A program made the translations under genes and the position numbers. The notes under the pieces were generated by a model that did no database searches, was not told the DNA's origin, and saw only the letters and a program-made list of their open reading frames with translations. A DNA stretch of 64,000 nucleotides, from positions 2,006,553 through 2,070,552 of the forward strand of contig NZ_JADYWW010000001.1 of assembly GCF_015864575.1 (NCBI RefSeq), given 5' to 3'. Positions within the stretch are counted from its first letter, which is position 1; each line of letters opens with the position of its first letter. Shown here one piece after another: positions 15,331-23,520 of the stretch. This stretch comes from Salinibacterium sp. SWN248. Lineage in GTDB: Bacteria > Actinomycetota > Actinomycetes > Actinomycetales > Microbacteriaceae.

Positions 15331-16282
15331 AGAGCATTCGGATTGCCTGCGCGGTAAGCCCATGGAGCTCACTGAGTTCAGCGTTATAGGTGAAGAGCGG
15401 CATTCCAACTGCTGTCGCAAAGGAGAGCGCGTCGACTGTGTACCCGGTCGAAGTGAAGAACAGCCCAATTTTCCGCTCAGAGGCGGCGACACCAAACAAT
15501 TGCCGCACTTCAGGCACGCCGACCTTGCCCTTGTAGTGCTTAACCTGTGCGACGTGGGTGCTGCTGGTGGCGTCGACGCCGCCGTCGGCGCTTGCACGCG
15601 TGATTTCAGCGTCGAGGATGCCCATATGTCTCATCCACTCGACGACGATCATCTCCGCACCTCGCGGAGATACCCCGTAGCGCTGAGGACTCGGCGGGGG
15701 TGCCGGGCGGCTGCGGACGAATTCTTCCCGAGTGCGTCGCGCGTTCTCGATAGACTGCTGCTCCTCCGACTTTCGTCGGGCCTTGTCTGCATCGAGGCGC
15801 TCTCGCAACGGGGCAATAATTGCCTCGAATCGATTCGCGAGAAACTGCACAGTTGTGTCCCATTCTTCACGGTCGGGCACTTTCCGGTGCGCGCGCGGAT
15901 AGTCGAAACAGCCGGACTCATCCGCCAGCCGCTGCACCGCTCCCCAGAAAATATCGATCTGACCATGGAAGCGATGATCGAAGGGCATGTGGACATGGGA
16001 ATTCCCGAGTCGAGACGTGTCGAAGTAAGGCCGCTTCAATTCGTGATTCATCTGGAATCGAAAAACCGTTGCAATCGCATCTAAGGGCCTCACACTACTT
16101 CTAGTTGAAATTGCGCTGTCAAATTTAGCCCAATAGTCCAGTGACGATCGACCGAGGATCAATACCCCCGCAAGCTCGGCTGCAACTACCACGTCAGCGA
16201 CCTCCTCAATGAATCTCGCCACCTCGTCGGGTGTGAGCTTTGTCGTCCACGTGTAAAAGTCGGGACGTGTTCGGCTATCCAA
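15329..16282 (-). CDS. Mrr-type restriction endonuclease
   Basis: 317 residues. The C-terminal part (about 205-310) is an Mrr_cat fold of the PD-(D/E)XK superfamily: RGAEMIVVEWMRHMG, then SADGGVDATS with the acidic residue, and HVAQVKHYKGKVGVPEVRQL with the Q-x-K catalytic strand. The N-terminal half is helical and not recognised, and a charged coiled-coil-like linker (about 155-190) joins them. Mrr-like enzymes cut modified or foreign DNA; no methyltransferase is adjacent, consistent with a type IV-like enzyme. Its 3' end touches the XRE remnant. Confidence 0.8.
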   Translation of the reverse strand: MDSRTRPDFYTWTTKLTPDEVARFIEEVADVVVAAELAGVLILGRSSLDYWAKFDSAISTRSSVRPLDAIATVFRFQMNHELKRPYFDTSRLGNSHVHMPFDHRFHGQIDIFWGAVQRLADESGCFDYPRAHRKVPDREEWDTTVQFLANRFEAIIAPLRERLDADKARRKSEEQQSIENARRTREEFVRSRPAPPPSPQRYGVSPRGAEMIVVEWMRHMGILDAEITRASADGGVDATSSTHVAQVKHYKGKVGVPEVRQLFGVAASERKIGLFFTSTGYTVDALSFATAVGMPLFTYNAELSELHGLTAQAIRML

Positions 16283-16940
16283 TTAAACTCCTTCGACCCC
16301 ACAAATGTAGCGGAACGCAATGACGTCGCTGCTGCCTGCGCAAGCGAAGCTCCTGGGAAAGACTTCACGCGTCAGGAGGCAACGGGTCTAAACCCGGGAC
16401 CCACGGATTACCGCGCCCAGGCGTTTCGTTTTAGTCCTTGGTGTTGCTGGGTGTCTTCACTGCCGAATACTAGAAGCCACGTAACCCAAGCTCCTGGGGT
16501 GCGGGCGGTCGTGAGCGTGCTCGCCCGCCTCAGGCAGGCGGAATCGGCGGCATTCTCTTCGGTCAGGATTTAGATGTCAGCGACGCCACCGACACCACTT
16601 AGCTCTCTTACTGACGCCCGCTAGTAAATGTGGGTGGCGCTCAAACGGTCGTTTCTATCAGGCAGCGCGCGTGCCTGCCTCCACCGCTCAAAGAGGCGCG
16701 GGCTCTTGAGCTCCGACCGCCGAGCACCCCTGGATCTCCAAGGACATCTAAGGGATTGGATGACGTCTCCCCATAGTCACCGGTGCGCCCATCAACGATT
16801 AAGGGGCCGGGCCCCAGAAGAAGCTCGCCAGCACTCGGTTGAGTCTCAGTCGGCCACCCGAAACGGTGTCGTCGAATGCGCCACGCGACTGGTTCTGTGC
16901 CGACGTCGGAGCGCTCTTCCGCGCATTTGTCATAATCTAA
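16283..16940. other. Gene-poor stretch with a possible tRNA-derived remnant
   Basis: No convincing gene. On the minus strand around 16380-16430 a T-arm-like hairpin (CGGG TTTAGA CCCG) is preceded by sequence resembling the 3' half of a tRNA anticodon arm. It is too degenerate to be a functional tRNA. The open frame at 16628-17047 lacks protein-like features. Confidence 0.35.
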
Positions 16941-17105
16941 TCAAAAAGTGGGAGAGTCAAGAAAAGCTTCGATTTCAGCAACTCGAATACGGGTCAGCGA
17001 ACGACCGATTTCAAGCGGCACCGCCAGAAACTCATTGCTCTCAATGAGCCGGTATATATGGTTACTTGAACAGCCAAGGAGTAGGGCGGCTTCGGCAACC
17101 GACAC
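16941..17105 (-). CDS. Small excisionase-like helix-turn-helix protein
   Basis: 54 residues from a GTG at 17105. The product (SVAEAALLLGCSSNHIYRL, later IGRSLTRIRVAEIEAFL) is a textbook MerR/excisionase-type winged helix-turn-helix. A stop codon five codons before the GTG prevents a longer start, so it may have lost a few N-terminal residues. It is one of three excisionase-like genes on the island (also 21650 and 31086), supporting several acquisition events. Confidence 0.6.
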   Translation of the reverse strand: MSVAEAALLLGCSSNHIYRLIESNEFLAVPLEIGRSLTRIRVAEIEAFLDSPTF

Positions 17106-17254
17106 TAGCCTTGCAATCTAAGGTGCACTGAAATGGGAACCTGGAGTTTTTTGTGCGCATGATCGCGATGCGTTTGAGGCCTGTTCGCGCTATAGAAGCC
17201 TCTAACTCTTCTTTATGGCAGAGCCCGCTCTGTACCGACGCCCGACTCCACCGC

Positions 17255-17521
17255 CTAGTCCTTTTTCTCAACAGCCGAGGCCCACACCCAAGCCCGATGC
17301 TCTTCCCCCGCCGGCGTCTTCCACCTGACAGCCACCGCTCGCGGAGTCCACGCGACAACTTCGACATCGAGCTTCGTCGCCACGCCGGAGTAACGCACCC
17401 ACGCCTGGGCAGAGACTGCGACCGGTGTTTTCGTCAGAGGATAGACATCGAGCTCCAGCTCGCGGTCAGATAGTGTCTCGGGCGTTCCGCGCATCGTCAT
17501 CTCATCGACACGCGCATTCAT
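17255..17521 (-). CDS. 88-residue hypothetical protein, copy 1 of a duplicated family
   Basis: The protein has a beta-rich body (LELDVYPLTKTPVAVSAQAWVRY) and ends WVWASAVEKKD. Homology to copy 2 (20663-20850) extends upstream of the Met through AIGSNKRYAAQIDAR, so the original start was further upstream; a stop codon near 17600 and the lack of a start there suggest this copy has lost its 5' end or starts internally. Function unknown. Confidence 0.55.
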   Translation of the reverse strand: MNARVDEMTMRGTPETLSDRELELDVYPLTKTPVAVSAQAWVRYSGVATKLDVEVVAWTPRAVAVRWKTPAGEEHRAWVWASAVEKKD

Positions 17522-17858
17522 ACGCGCGTCAATCTGTGCGGCGTAGCGCTTGTTTGACCCGATGGCGAGGCTCCTTGTTCGGGCGTCCGGCCACGCTCAA
17601 CAATTGTAAACGTTGCCCTCTGACGTTGATCAGGTCCGCTAAGAACTTGCTTCTCCATTCCGCTCAATCAATTCTGGTCAGCTCTGCTCAGGGAGCATTT
17701 CTTCATTCGCGCTTCCAGTTGGGCGCCAGCGTCGATAGCAGTCACTCCACTTTCAAACTGGCAGCGGAACGCGAACAGTGCCGCTCACACTGAACACTGC
17801 TCTAAGCAATTGCTTGGTCGGGCTAGGGACTTCAGAGTCGGTCTCGATTCGAGTCGCT
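17522..17858. other. Intergenic stretch, includes 5' remnant of the copy-1 gene
   Basis: 17522-17595 still encodes residues homologous to the upstream part of copy 2 on the minus strand. The rest shows no gene. Confidence 0.4.
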
Positions 17859-18212
17859 CTACGCCGTAATCGTTTCCTCCGACGGGGCTTCGGTCAGGTG
17901 CCAGTTGTTGCCAGTCTTGTGCACGAAGTGCCAGCCGTTCTCAATAAGGTAGCTGGTGACTTCCCAACCGTGCGCTACGAGAATCATGAGTTCCTCGCCA
18001 CCTCTGAACTTGAGCCTTATCGCGTAGCCGGCTGATGAATCGATATTGGACCAAGGGTCGAGCCACGTATCATCCAAGCCGTTTTCCAGGAGGTGGAGGG
18101 CGAAGTTATCTGCCGAAAGCGTTATGGCCTCGGCGTCCTCTGCGGAAAATAAGTCGAGCATAAGAGTTCTGTATTCCAATGTCGGCGCAACTACGAGTTG
18201 GTTGTTAGTCAT
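17859..18212 (-). CDS. 117-residue hypothetical protein
   Basis: The start at 18212 is set by a strong AAGGAG six bases upstream; a longer in-frame extension has no such signal. The protein (MTNNQLVVAPTLEYRTLMLDLF...) has several acidic residues, a strand-rich centre (GYAIRLKFRGGEELMILVAHGWEV) and a Trp/His-rich end (GWHFVHKTGNNWHL). No signal peptide or membrane segment. Small acidic proteins on islands are often antitoxins or anti-restriction/immunity proteins, but nothing here decides this. Confidence 0.65.
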   Translation of the reverse strand: MTNNQLVVAPTLEYRTLMLDLFSAEDAEAITLSADNFALHLLENGLDDTWLDPWSNIDSSAGYAIRLKFRGGEELMILVAHGWEVTSYLIENGWHFVHKTGNNWHLTEAPSEETITA

Positions 18213-18386
18213 AATGTTCTCCTTGTGGGCAACGGTTGCCTTCAAGGTCTCTGTAGGCGGAACGCAGTGGAAACCCTAGAATTGGGTTGCGCCCGAGGAC
18301 AAACTCCACTCGTTTACTGGTCGAAATTCAGCAAACTATTTTGCAACTGGCCCGGACGATACACACATCTCTAGAAGGTTGAAGCT

Positions 18387-19040
18387 TTGGGCGAGATGAT
18401 CGGAGTGCGAGATTTCGCGGAGCAGAACGGCGTGAGCGTTTCCCGAGTTCACCAACTGATCGTTGGAGGACACCTAGAAGCGCAGCGACTGCAAGCCGGG
18501 TGGATCGTTGCGTCAGCCGAAGATCGCTTCGTCCCACTCTCACGCCCACTTAGCTCGCCTAATGCGTGGGCGCTTTTGCGACTCCTAACGGGCCTCGACA
18601 TTCCCGAAGTGTCCCCCACGGTTCGCAATAGGTTGCGGGGAAAAATCGCGCGGCTGCGAACACATCCACGCCCCGACTTGCTACTTAAATCATGGATCGC
18701 TGCCCGAGCGACGCCCCACGCTTTGAGCATCAGTTCTAAAAATATGCATGCTCTCCTGACGAGCAGCCTGTTGTCGAATGTCAGTCGGCACGCGGAGAAC
18801 GCCGCGCGCCGCGGAGGTCTGGACTACACGGCCTACTTGAGCCCGGCGAACCTAAGAACTTTCATCGACGAATTCACTCAAGTGGAAAGCACTGCAAACG
18901 TCGTCCTCTACGAAACAGAGAACATCTGGGCGCATGATCAAAACTTGTCCCAAGTCTTGTCCTTGGCCGATCGGCTTGATCGAAATAGCAAAAGCGGACC
19001 AAACGATACGTTGCTGCTTCTTCGAGGTCTGGCGTCGTGA
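18387..19040 (+). CDS. Helix-turn-helix protein, possible antitoxin of a broken toxin-antitoxin pair
   Basis: 217 residues. AGAAGG at 18373-18378 is correctly spaced for the TTG at 18387 and too far for the ATG at 18396, so TTG is the likely start. The N-terminus (IGVRDFAEQNGVSVSRVHQLIVGGHLEAQRL) is a DNA-binding helix-turn-helix. The remainder is helical and ends in a segment (SLADRLDRNSKSGPNDTLLLLRGLAS) of unknown family. The stop overlaps the next start by 4 bases (GTGA), typical of an antitoxin-toxin pair, but the downstream gene stops after 38 codons. Confidence 0.65.
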   Translation: MGEMIGVRDFAEQNGVSVSRVHQLIVGGHLEAQRLQAGWIVASAEDRFVPLSRPLSSPNAWALLRLLTGLDIPEVSPTVRNRLRGKIARLRTHPRPDLLLKSWIAARATPHALSISSKNMHALLTSSLLSNVSRHAENAARRGGLDYTAYLSPANLRTFIDEFTQVESTANVVLYETENIWAHDQNLSQVLSLADRLDRNSKSGPNDTLLLLRGLAS

Positions 19041-19153
19041 GATTTCGAGGACAGCAGGATGAGAAGAACCAATCTTTCGCGACAGCCGAAGGGATCTCCG
19101 CGGAAATTGCCAACTACGTTGCGGGTTTAGCCGACCGCTCTGCAGGGTTCTAA
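19037..19153 (+). pseudogene. Truncated gene coupled to the helix-turn-helix gene
   Basis: Begins at a GTG overlapping the previous stop and runs for 38 codons (VRFRGQQDEKNQSF...) before TAA. The coupling suggests it was once the start of a functional partner, perhaps a toxin, now cut off. No domain can be recognised in so short a piece. Confidence 0.45.
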
Positions 19154-19944
19154 GAGTTACTCTCCGGCGCTCCGTAAGAGCACGTATCTCCGGAAGTTGC
19201 CTGAAGCCTCCGATTATTTTCTGGCCATCGATATGCGCATCACCGGAGGCAGATTCGAGATGCCCTTTTTGCGCCCCAAAAGGTCATCCGCCGTGAAGGC
19301 GACAATACAACGCAGCGCCGATACGCCCGCGAATTGTCTGCTCAGAGCCCGGAGTGTCGGCCGATCGGATTAGGCGATGGTTGGAAATCGGTCGAGGCGC
19401 CCGAGGCATCGCTGACGGATCGCCCACGTCGCGGCCCGTGTCTCCTACCTCTCGCGCGGCGAATATCGGCTCCCGGTCCTTTTCTTGTATGAGAGCTGTC
19501 CAGCGTTGAAGCTGGCGATCCCACGCGTCCTCGTGAGCGCTCCATTCGAAGCCCCGAGGGATTCGAGGAGAGCCATCTTGAGGGCGAGAGGCGGAGTTGA
19601 TGACGTCGCTGTTCCTGAAGCCAAGCGGCTAAGCGCAACAAGTGCGCCGAGGAATAGCCGCGCACATTAGCTAGGAAACGGAACTGGTGTGCCTCTGAGT
19701 TCGCCATCCAACGTTCGCTATATATGGATCCTTGAACCAGAGAAAGCTAACGGATAGACCGGGTTCTTGTTCCTCAGCGGCGAAGTGGCAACGGTATTTT
19801 TCCGACAAAGCTGCTTCCATTAGCGGATTTAGGCTTCGCCTCGTCTGACTATTTGCGAGCGGATCGAAAATGAGCTCCAACGGCGGTGCCTGTGGACTGT
19901 CGTAACTTGCACCTCAGTCGTAGGGCGTCGATCAATGAAGCGGC
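19154..19944. other. Gene-poor stretch, probable gene debris
   Basis: About 790 bases without a supported gene. Open frames on both strands are short, lack ribosome binding sites and do not resemble proteins. A weak excisionase-like frame interrupted by stops can be read on the minus strand near 19690-19730. Confidence 0.4.
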
Positions 19945-20280
19945 TTAGAAGTCACCATCGATCACAATCGCCGGCTCTCGGACTCGCTCCGGCAGAAGCG
20001 CCAGACGATCTGTCGCCCTAATTCGAACGTCACGTAACTGGGCCTCGGTCGCGCCGTACAGCGGGACGCCCACGAGAACGGCGAGCTCGAAAACAATCCC
20101 GATAGACGCAGAGGGTATGCCTTGTTCGACGTTACGGAGCGTTCGCGGCGAGATCGCGGCGCGGCCAGCAAGCTCCCTAGCCGTCCAACGACGGTTTCGT
20201 CGACCCGCAGCGATCTGCGAGCCCAAAATTTGCAGCGCAGCAGTCGCGGAAGTAGAGATTGGGTGTTCGCGCTGAGCCAC
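19945..20280 (-). CDS. XRE-family regulator, HipB-like, without a HipA partner
   Basis: 111 residues from GTG 20280. A full XRE helix-turn-helix lies at about residues 17-70 (LGSQIAAGRRNRRWTARELA, then ISPRTLRNVEQGIPSASIG). The C-terminus VPLYGATEAQLRDVRIRATDRL to DGDF is the tail commonly found in regulators encoded before HipA-type kinases. No hipA lies downstream, so it is an orphan antitoxin-like gene. A decayed relative is at 15163-15330. Confidence 0.75.
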   Translation of the reverse strand: MAQREHPISTSATAALQILGSQIAAGRRNRRWTARELAGRAAISPRTLRNVEQGIPSASIGIVFELAVLVGVPLYGATEAQLRDVRIRATDRLALLPERVREPAIVIDGDF

Positions 20281-20662
20281 TTAGCTCCAACCTTTGTGAA
20301 TTAGAATGCACCTTATCCGCATAAGTGCCATTCTAATATTGTTCTGAGCGTCTTTGCTTCATTGCGGAGAGCAGATATACGAGAGCCCAACCCCTGATGA
20401 CGGCGGAGCGATTCACCCAGAACGCTTTGCCATGCGCGATGAGTTCACAGAATTCCGATACCCGTTAGTGGCCTTCGATCGGGATATGAAATTCGGTTTG
20501 GCGCCCTAGCCGTAGGCGCCCGTCTTCTATTCTCCTCAATCAACCGCCGAGGCCCCATACCCACGCACGCTGCCGCTCCCCGCTGGCGTCGTCCATTTGG
20601 CTGCTTAGGCTAGAGGCCCGCGCAACAACTTCGGCGTCGAGTTTCATCGTTCGGCCGGCGCG
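20281..20662. other. Intergenic stretch with remnants of the copy-2 gene
   Basis: The minus strand at about 20530-20660 still matches the C-terminal half of copy 1 (ending in a WVWG-like motif) but is interrupted by a stop and frame changes. Nothing else is seen. Confidence 0.4.
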
Positions 20663-20850
20663 TCACACCCATGCGCGGGCGGACACCAGCAGCGGATTTT
20701 TCGTGAGCGGTTGAATATCGAGCTCAAGCCCCTGGCCCGAGAGCGTATCGGGCGTGCCGCGCATGGTCATCTCGTCGATGCGCGTGTCAATTCGCGCGTC
20801 GATCTGCGCAGCGTGACGTTCGTTCGAACCGATGGCAGCGATTCCCGTGA
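20663..20850 (-). pseudogene. Copy 2 of the duplicated hypothetical family, broken
   Basis: AIGSNERHAAQIDARIDTRIDEMTMRGTPDTLSG and so on correspond to the protein at 17255-17521 (RGTPETLSD, LELDVYPLTK). A stop after SARAWV removes the C-terminal third, whose decayed codons continue towards 20530. The open frame extending further upstream is an alternative frame of the HA-domain gene. Confidence 0.65.
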
Positions 20851-20928
20851 GAGCGTCCCGGTGCCCTAGGCGATTCCAGGCGCTGCCCTTCGACGTTTCA
20901 CGAGCACCCGTTGTTCTGTGCGCGTCCC

Positions 20929-21531
20929 TCATCGATCCAAGCCGCGCCCGATCCCGTCGATGGTTCTCAACGCTTCCGCGGACAGCCATGTCTGTCGCGC
21001 TGGGTGCGGAAGTGCGTCCCGCCATTGACGCACCGCCTGAACTCGGTTCTGACGCATTCGGTTCTGTACGATTTGCGTGTTCTGCGAGCGAATCCAACCG
21101 GCGAGCTTCCGCTCATGGGGATCAGCGGACCTTCGTCGCGGCTGTCGCTCAAACGTCACTAAAAAAACCTGAGTCTTTTCAAAAACCAACGCCCACTGAT
21201 CCTCCCGCGGCGACCATGAGAATCCCGGAATCGAATCAAGCCTCAGAAACTGAAATTCACTGAGGCGGGACTCATTCTTTCGCTGACGCGTGACCCAAGC
21301 ATGCAAAGCTGCTTCATTTCTATCCCCACTTGCGCCCAAGGACGAGGCTCGCGGCATACGCCGGAAAGTCGAGAAGAACAAGTCGACTCGTCGGACGTAA
21401 GCAGCCCACCGTTCGGCACGTGGCCCGGATGCACTCTCGCCCCGTTCAGCACGATACTCCGCCGCAGCGAATGGATCTTCCTCCATGAACTCGGCGACGA
21501 GCTTCGATATGCCTTCAGCTAATAGCGCCAC
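20929..21531 (-). CDS. Helicase-associated (HA) domain protein, no helicase core
   Basis: 200 residues from GTG 21531 with AGAAAGG upstream. The protein shows HA-domain-like repeats: WAAYVRRVDLFFSTFRRMPR ... LHAWVTRQRKN, then W...VFEKTQVFLVTFERQPRR ... KLAGWIRSQN. In larger proteins these repeats follow SF2 helicase domains and bind DNA. Here they stand alone, either as a genuine small DNA-binding protein or as the remainder of a larger gene. The ribosome binding site favours a genuine gene. Confidence 0.65.
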   Translation of the reverse strand: MALLAEGISKLVAEFMEEDPFAAAEYRAERGESASGPRAERWAAYVRRVDLFFSTFRRMPRASSLGASGDRNEAALHAWVTRQRKNESRLSEFQFLRLDSIPGFSWSPREDQWALVFEKTQVFLVTFERQPRRRSADPHERKLAGWIRSQNTQIVQNRMRQNRVQAVRQWRDALPHPARQTWLSAEALRTIDGIGRGLDR

Positions 21532-21649
21532 GGAAACGACCTTTCTAGGCCGGTCCTTCCGCGCCCGCCACGTCTATGCGCGGCAAGACTCGATCGAGCG
21601 TGGACAGATAAGGCTCACTGTTTGGACACCACAGGAGTAGCTTCCTCGC

Positions 21650-21865
21650 ATGACGACACAAACGGAGCCCCCTCGCGATCCCGATTGGACCACCATCGCC
21701 GAGGCCGCAGAGATTCTCCGTTGCAGTACGAAAACGATCCGGCGAATGATCTATGACGGAGAAATAGAGGCGGTAAGAATCGGAAAACGATTGATCCGCA
21801 TAAAGGTGAGCTCACTCCGAGACTTGGGCGAGCCCATGGCGTGGCGAGATCCCACGCAGAGCTGA
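21650..21865 (+). CDS. Excisionase-like helix-turn-helix protein
   Basis: 71 residues. The core (TIAEAAEILRCSTKTIRRMIYDGEIEAVRIGKRLIRI) is a standard excisionase/MerR-type helix-turn-helix. It probably works with an integrase as directionality factor or as a regulator. It is followed by a tRNA-like hairpin at 22008 and a gene with an integrase-type N-terminus at 22091, suggesting the left end of an older element. Confidence 0.75.
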   Translation: MTTQTEPPRDPDWTTIAEAAEILRCSTKTIRRMIYDGEIEAVRIGKRLIRIKVSSLRDLGEPMAWRDPTQS

Positions 21866-22007
21866 AACGAAGATCCCTCCCGAGTCGTCACTTTCGGACT
21901 TCACTCGTCTTCGACTAGAGCCAACCAAGAGCTCTTCTTTTCGGAACAATGTTCGCGAACGCGGGCCCGATCGAGGTCGAAAGGGAAGTGAATCGGGGCC
22001 CTTGCAC

Positions 22008-22030
22008 GATACTGGGATCGAACCAGTATC
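22008..22030 (-). other. tRNA T-arm-like hairpin, possible old attachment site
   Basis: On the minus strand: GATACTGG, loop TTCGATC, CCAGTATC, a perfect 8-bp stem with a T-loop-like 7-base loop. Acceptor and D arms are not found, so it is not a whole tRNA gene. Confidence 0.4.
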
Positions 22031-22090
22031 GCTCAAGCAAGTTGGAAAAGTGCTGATCAAATGACACTTGTTTCCACTAGGGTCATCTCC

Positions 22091-22969
22091 ATGGACACCG
22101 ATTCACCGTCAAAATCAGCCCGAAAGCAACGTCGAGGTTTTGGAAGCATCCGGTCCTCTTCTGGATCGCGTTTTCTCGCCGCTTACTCAGGCCCAGACGG
22201 TGCGCGCTACAGTGCCTCACGCTCATTCCCCTCCGCCGAGGATGCATCCCGCTGGCTCTCGTACGCATACGAATTGAAGTCAACCAACGAGTGGACCCCA
22301 GAAGTCGCGGCTTGGGTGCCGAGCGTCAGAATCTTGCACGAACTCGAAGTGATGCACGCGGACCAAACCGTCGAAGAACTCAAATGGCACATGCTGCACG
22401 CGGCGAACCTTGAGCGGCTGCACTGGGACCGAAAGCTGCTCTCCCATGACGTAAAGAAGCGCACAGTCGTGACCGACATCGACATCTGGTCTCTCGGGAG
22501 TGAATCCTCATACGAAGAACTGTTGAGGCTGCGTGCCGAGCGAGCGCTCCGTCGTTTGAAGTCACGCATGGACGAAGAAGCAGGGAGAGCTCATCCCGGG
22601 CCGCCTGAAGTTGCTCAGACAGCAGATTCAGAGCTCCTCGCATATTGCCCGAGCGACCTCAATGTGCACTTGTCTCTTCGCGCCACTTGGCGCGCACCAC
22701 TTGTAGATGTGATCGATTTGGAGGTGCGAGTCATCTTGACTGGGGATCGTGACCGCTACGACCAAACATCGGTCAACATGATGGTGAGAGATGCACTGCG
22801 CGAGCTGTGCGAGGCAGAGTACTTAGGTGCCGACCCAACCGAAAATGTGCTTCGATTTCAAATAGTTGATGAGGTTGTCGTGTTCACCTCACCGGCCATC
22901 CCGGACTGTCTGCTTCTCGCCGATTGGTCAATTGATGCGACCGGAGCGCCGTTTGAAGCCTGTAGGTAG
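22091..22969 (+). CDS. Protein with integrase-type AP2-like N-terminus but no recombinase domain
   Basis: 292 residues from ATG 22091 (AGGG upstream; an ATG at 22061 is possible). Residues about 8-70 (RGFGSIRSSSGSRFLAAYSGPDGARYSASRSF, then ASRWLSYAYELKSTNEWTPE) match the arm-DNA-binding domain that opens many actinophage tyrosine integrases. The catalytic domain with its R/HxxR/Y residues is absent. The C-terminal part (about 180-292) is an alpha/beta domain of unknown family. Its last 22 residues are duplicated at 29382-29450. Probably a DNA-binding protein derived from an integrase. Confidence 0.65.
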   Translation: MDTDSPSKSARKQRRGFGSIRSSSGSRFLAAYSGPDGARYSASRSFPSAEDASRWLSYAYELKSTNEWTPEVAAWVPSVRILHELEVMHADQTVEELKWHMLHAANLERLHWDRKLLSHDVKKRTVVTDIDIWSLGSESSYEELLRLRAERALRRLKSRMDEEAGRAHPGPPEVAQTADSELLAYCPSDLNVHLSLRATWRAPLVDVIDLEVRVILTGDRDRYDQTSVNMMVRDALRELCEAEYLGADPTENVLRFQIVDEVVVFTSPAIPDCLLLADWSIDATGAPFEACR

Positions 22970-23520
22970 CTACCCCCATAGTCGGAATGTGAAAAGCGTA
23001 CGATCCACCGAGACGGCCGCCGTCCGGCACATTTTTCTGCACTAGAGAAATTGGAGATTCAACCCGAGATTGACCGTGGAACTGCCCGCAGCGCAGGGGG
23101 AGGACTTTTCGCTGCTCAACGAGGTATCCAGTCGCGCTCCCTTCGGGAATTTCTTTGGCACGACAAACTCCCGAGTCTGGCTGCGAATGAAATCTCGGAA
23201 TCCTTTGGGCGCACCATCGCCATCCCACAGCCATTCTGTGACCAGCCGTTTTGCTTCGGTCATCCACAGCAACGGAACTTCACTCCGGCTCACCAAAGCG
23301 TGGGTGAAAGCAGCCGCGATTAGTGTTCCGCATCGCTGGTCCGAAACCGACTACGGCGCTGCGAAACTTGCTCTAATAATTATCCAGTGGTCGGCTGGTC
23401 GAATGATTCCGATAAACGAAAAACCAAACGGCGCTGGCGCGCGACGACAGTGATGCTCGCTCGAAATATCATCTGTCCAAGCCACGCAGTTAGCCCTGAA
23501 ATCCGAGCTTACCGAACCGA
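22970..23520. other. Stretch with a possible 3' gene remnant
   Basis: On the minus strand about 23042-23330 an open frame reads like the C-terminus of a real protein (LIAAAFTHALVSRSEVPLL, GDGAPKGFRDFIRS) but has no start signal and is preceded by a stop. No family is recognised. Confidence 0.35.

Noticed and set aside
16628..17047. A 139-codon plus-strand open frame
   Set aside because: No start signal, no protein-like pattern, and it overlaps a recognisable excisionase-like gene on the other strand.
22000..22075. A complete tRNA gene on the minus strand
   Set aside because: Only the T-arm-like hairpin is convincing; no matching acceptor strand, D arm or anticodon arm can be folded.
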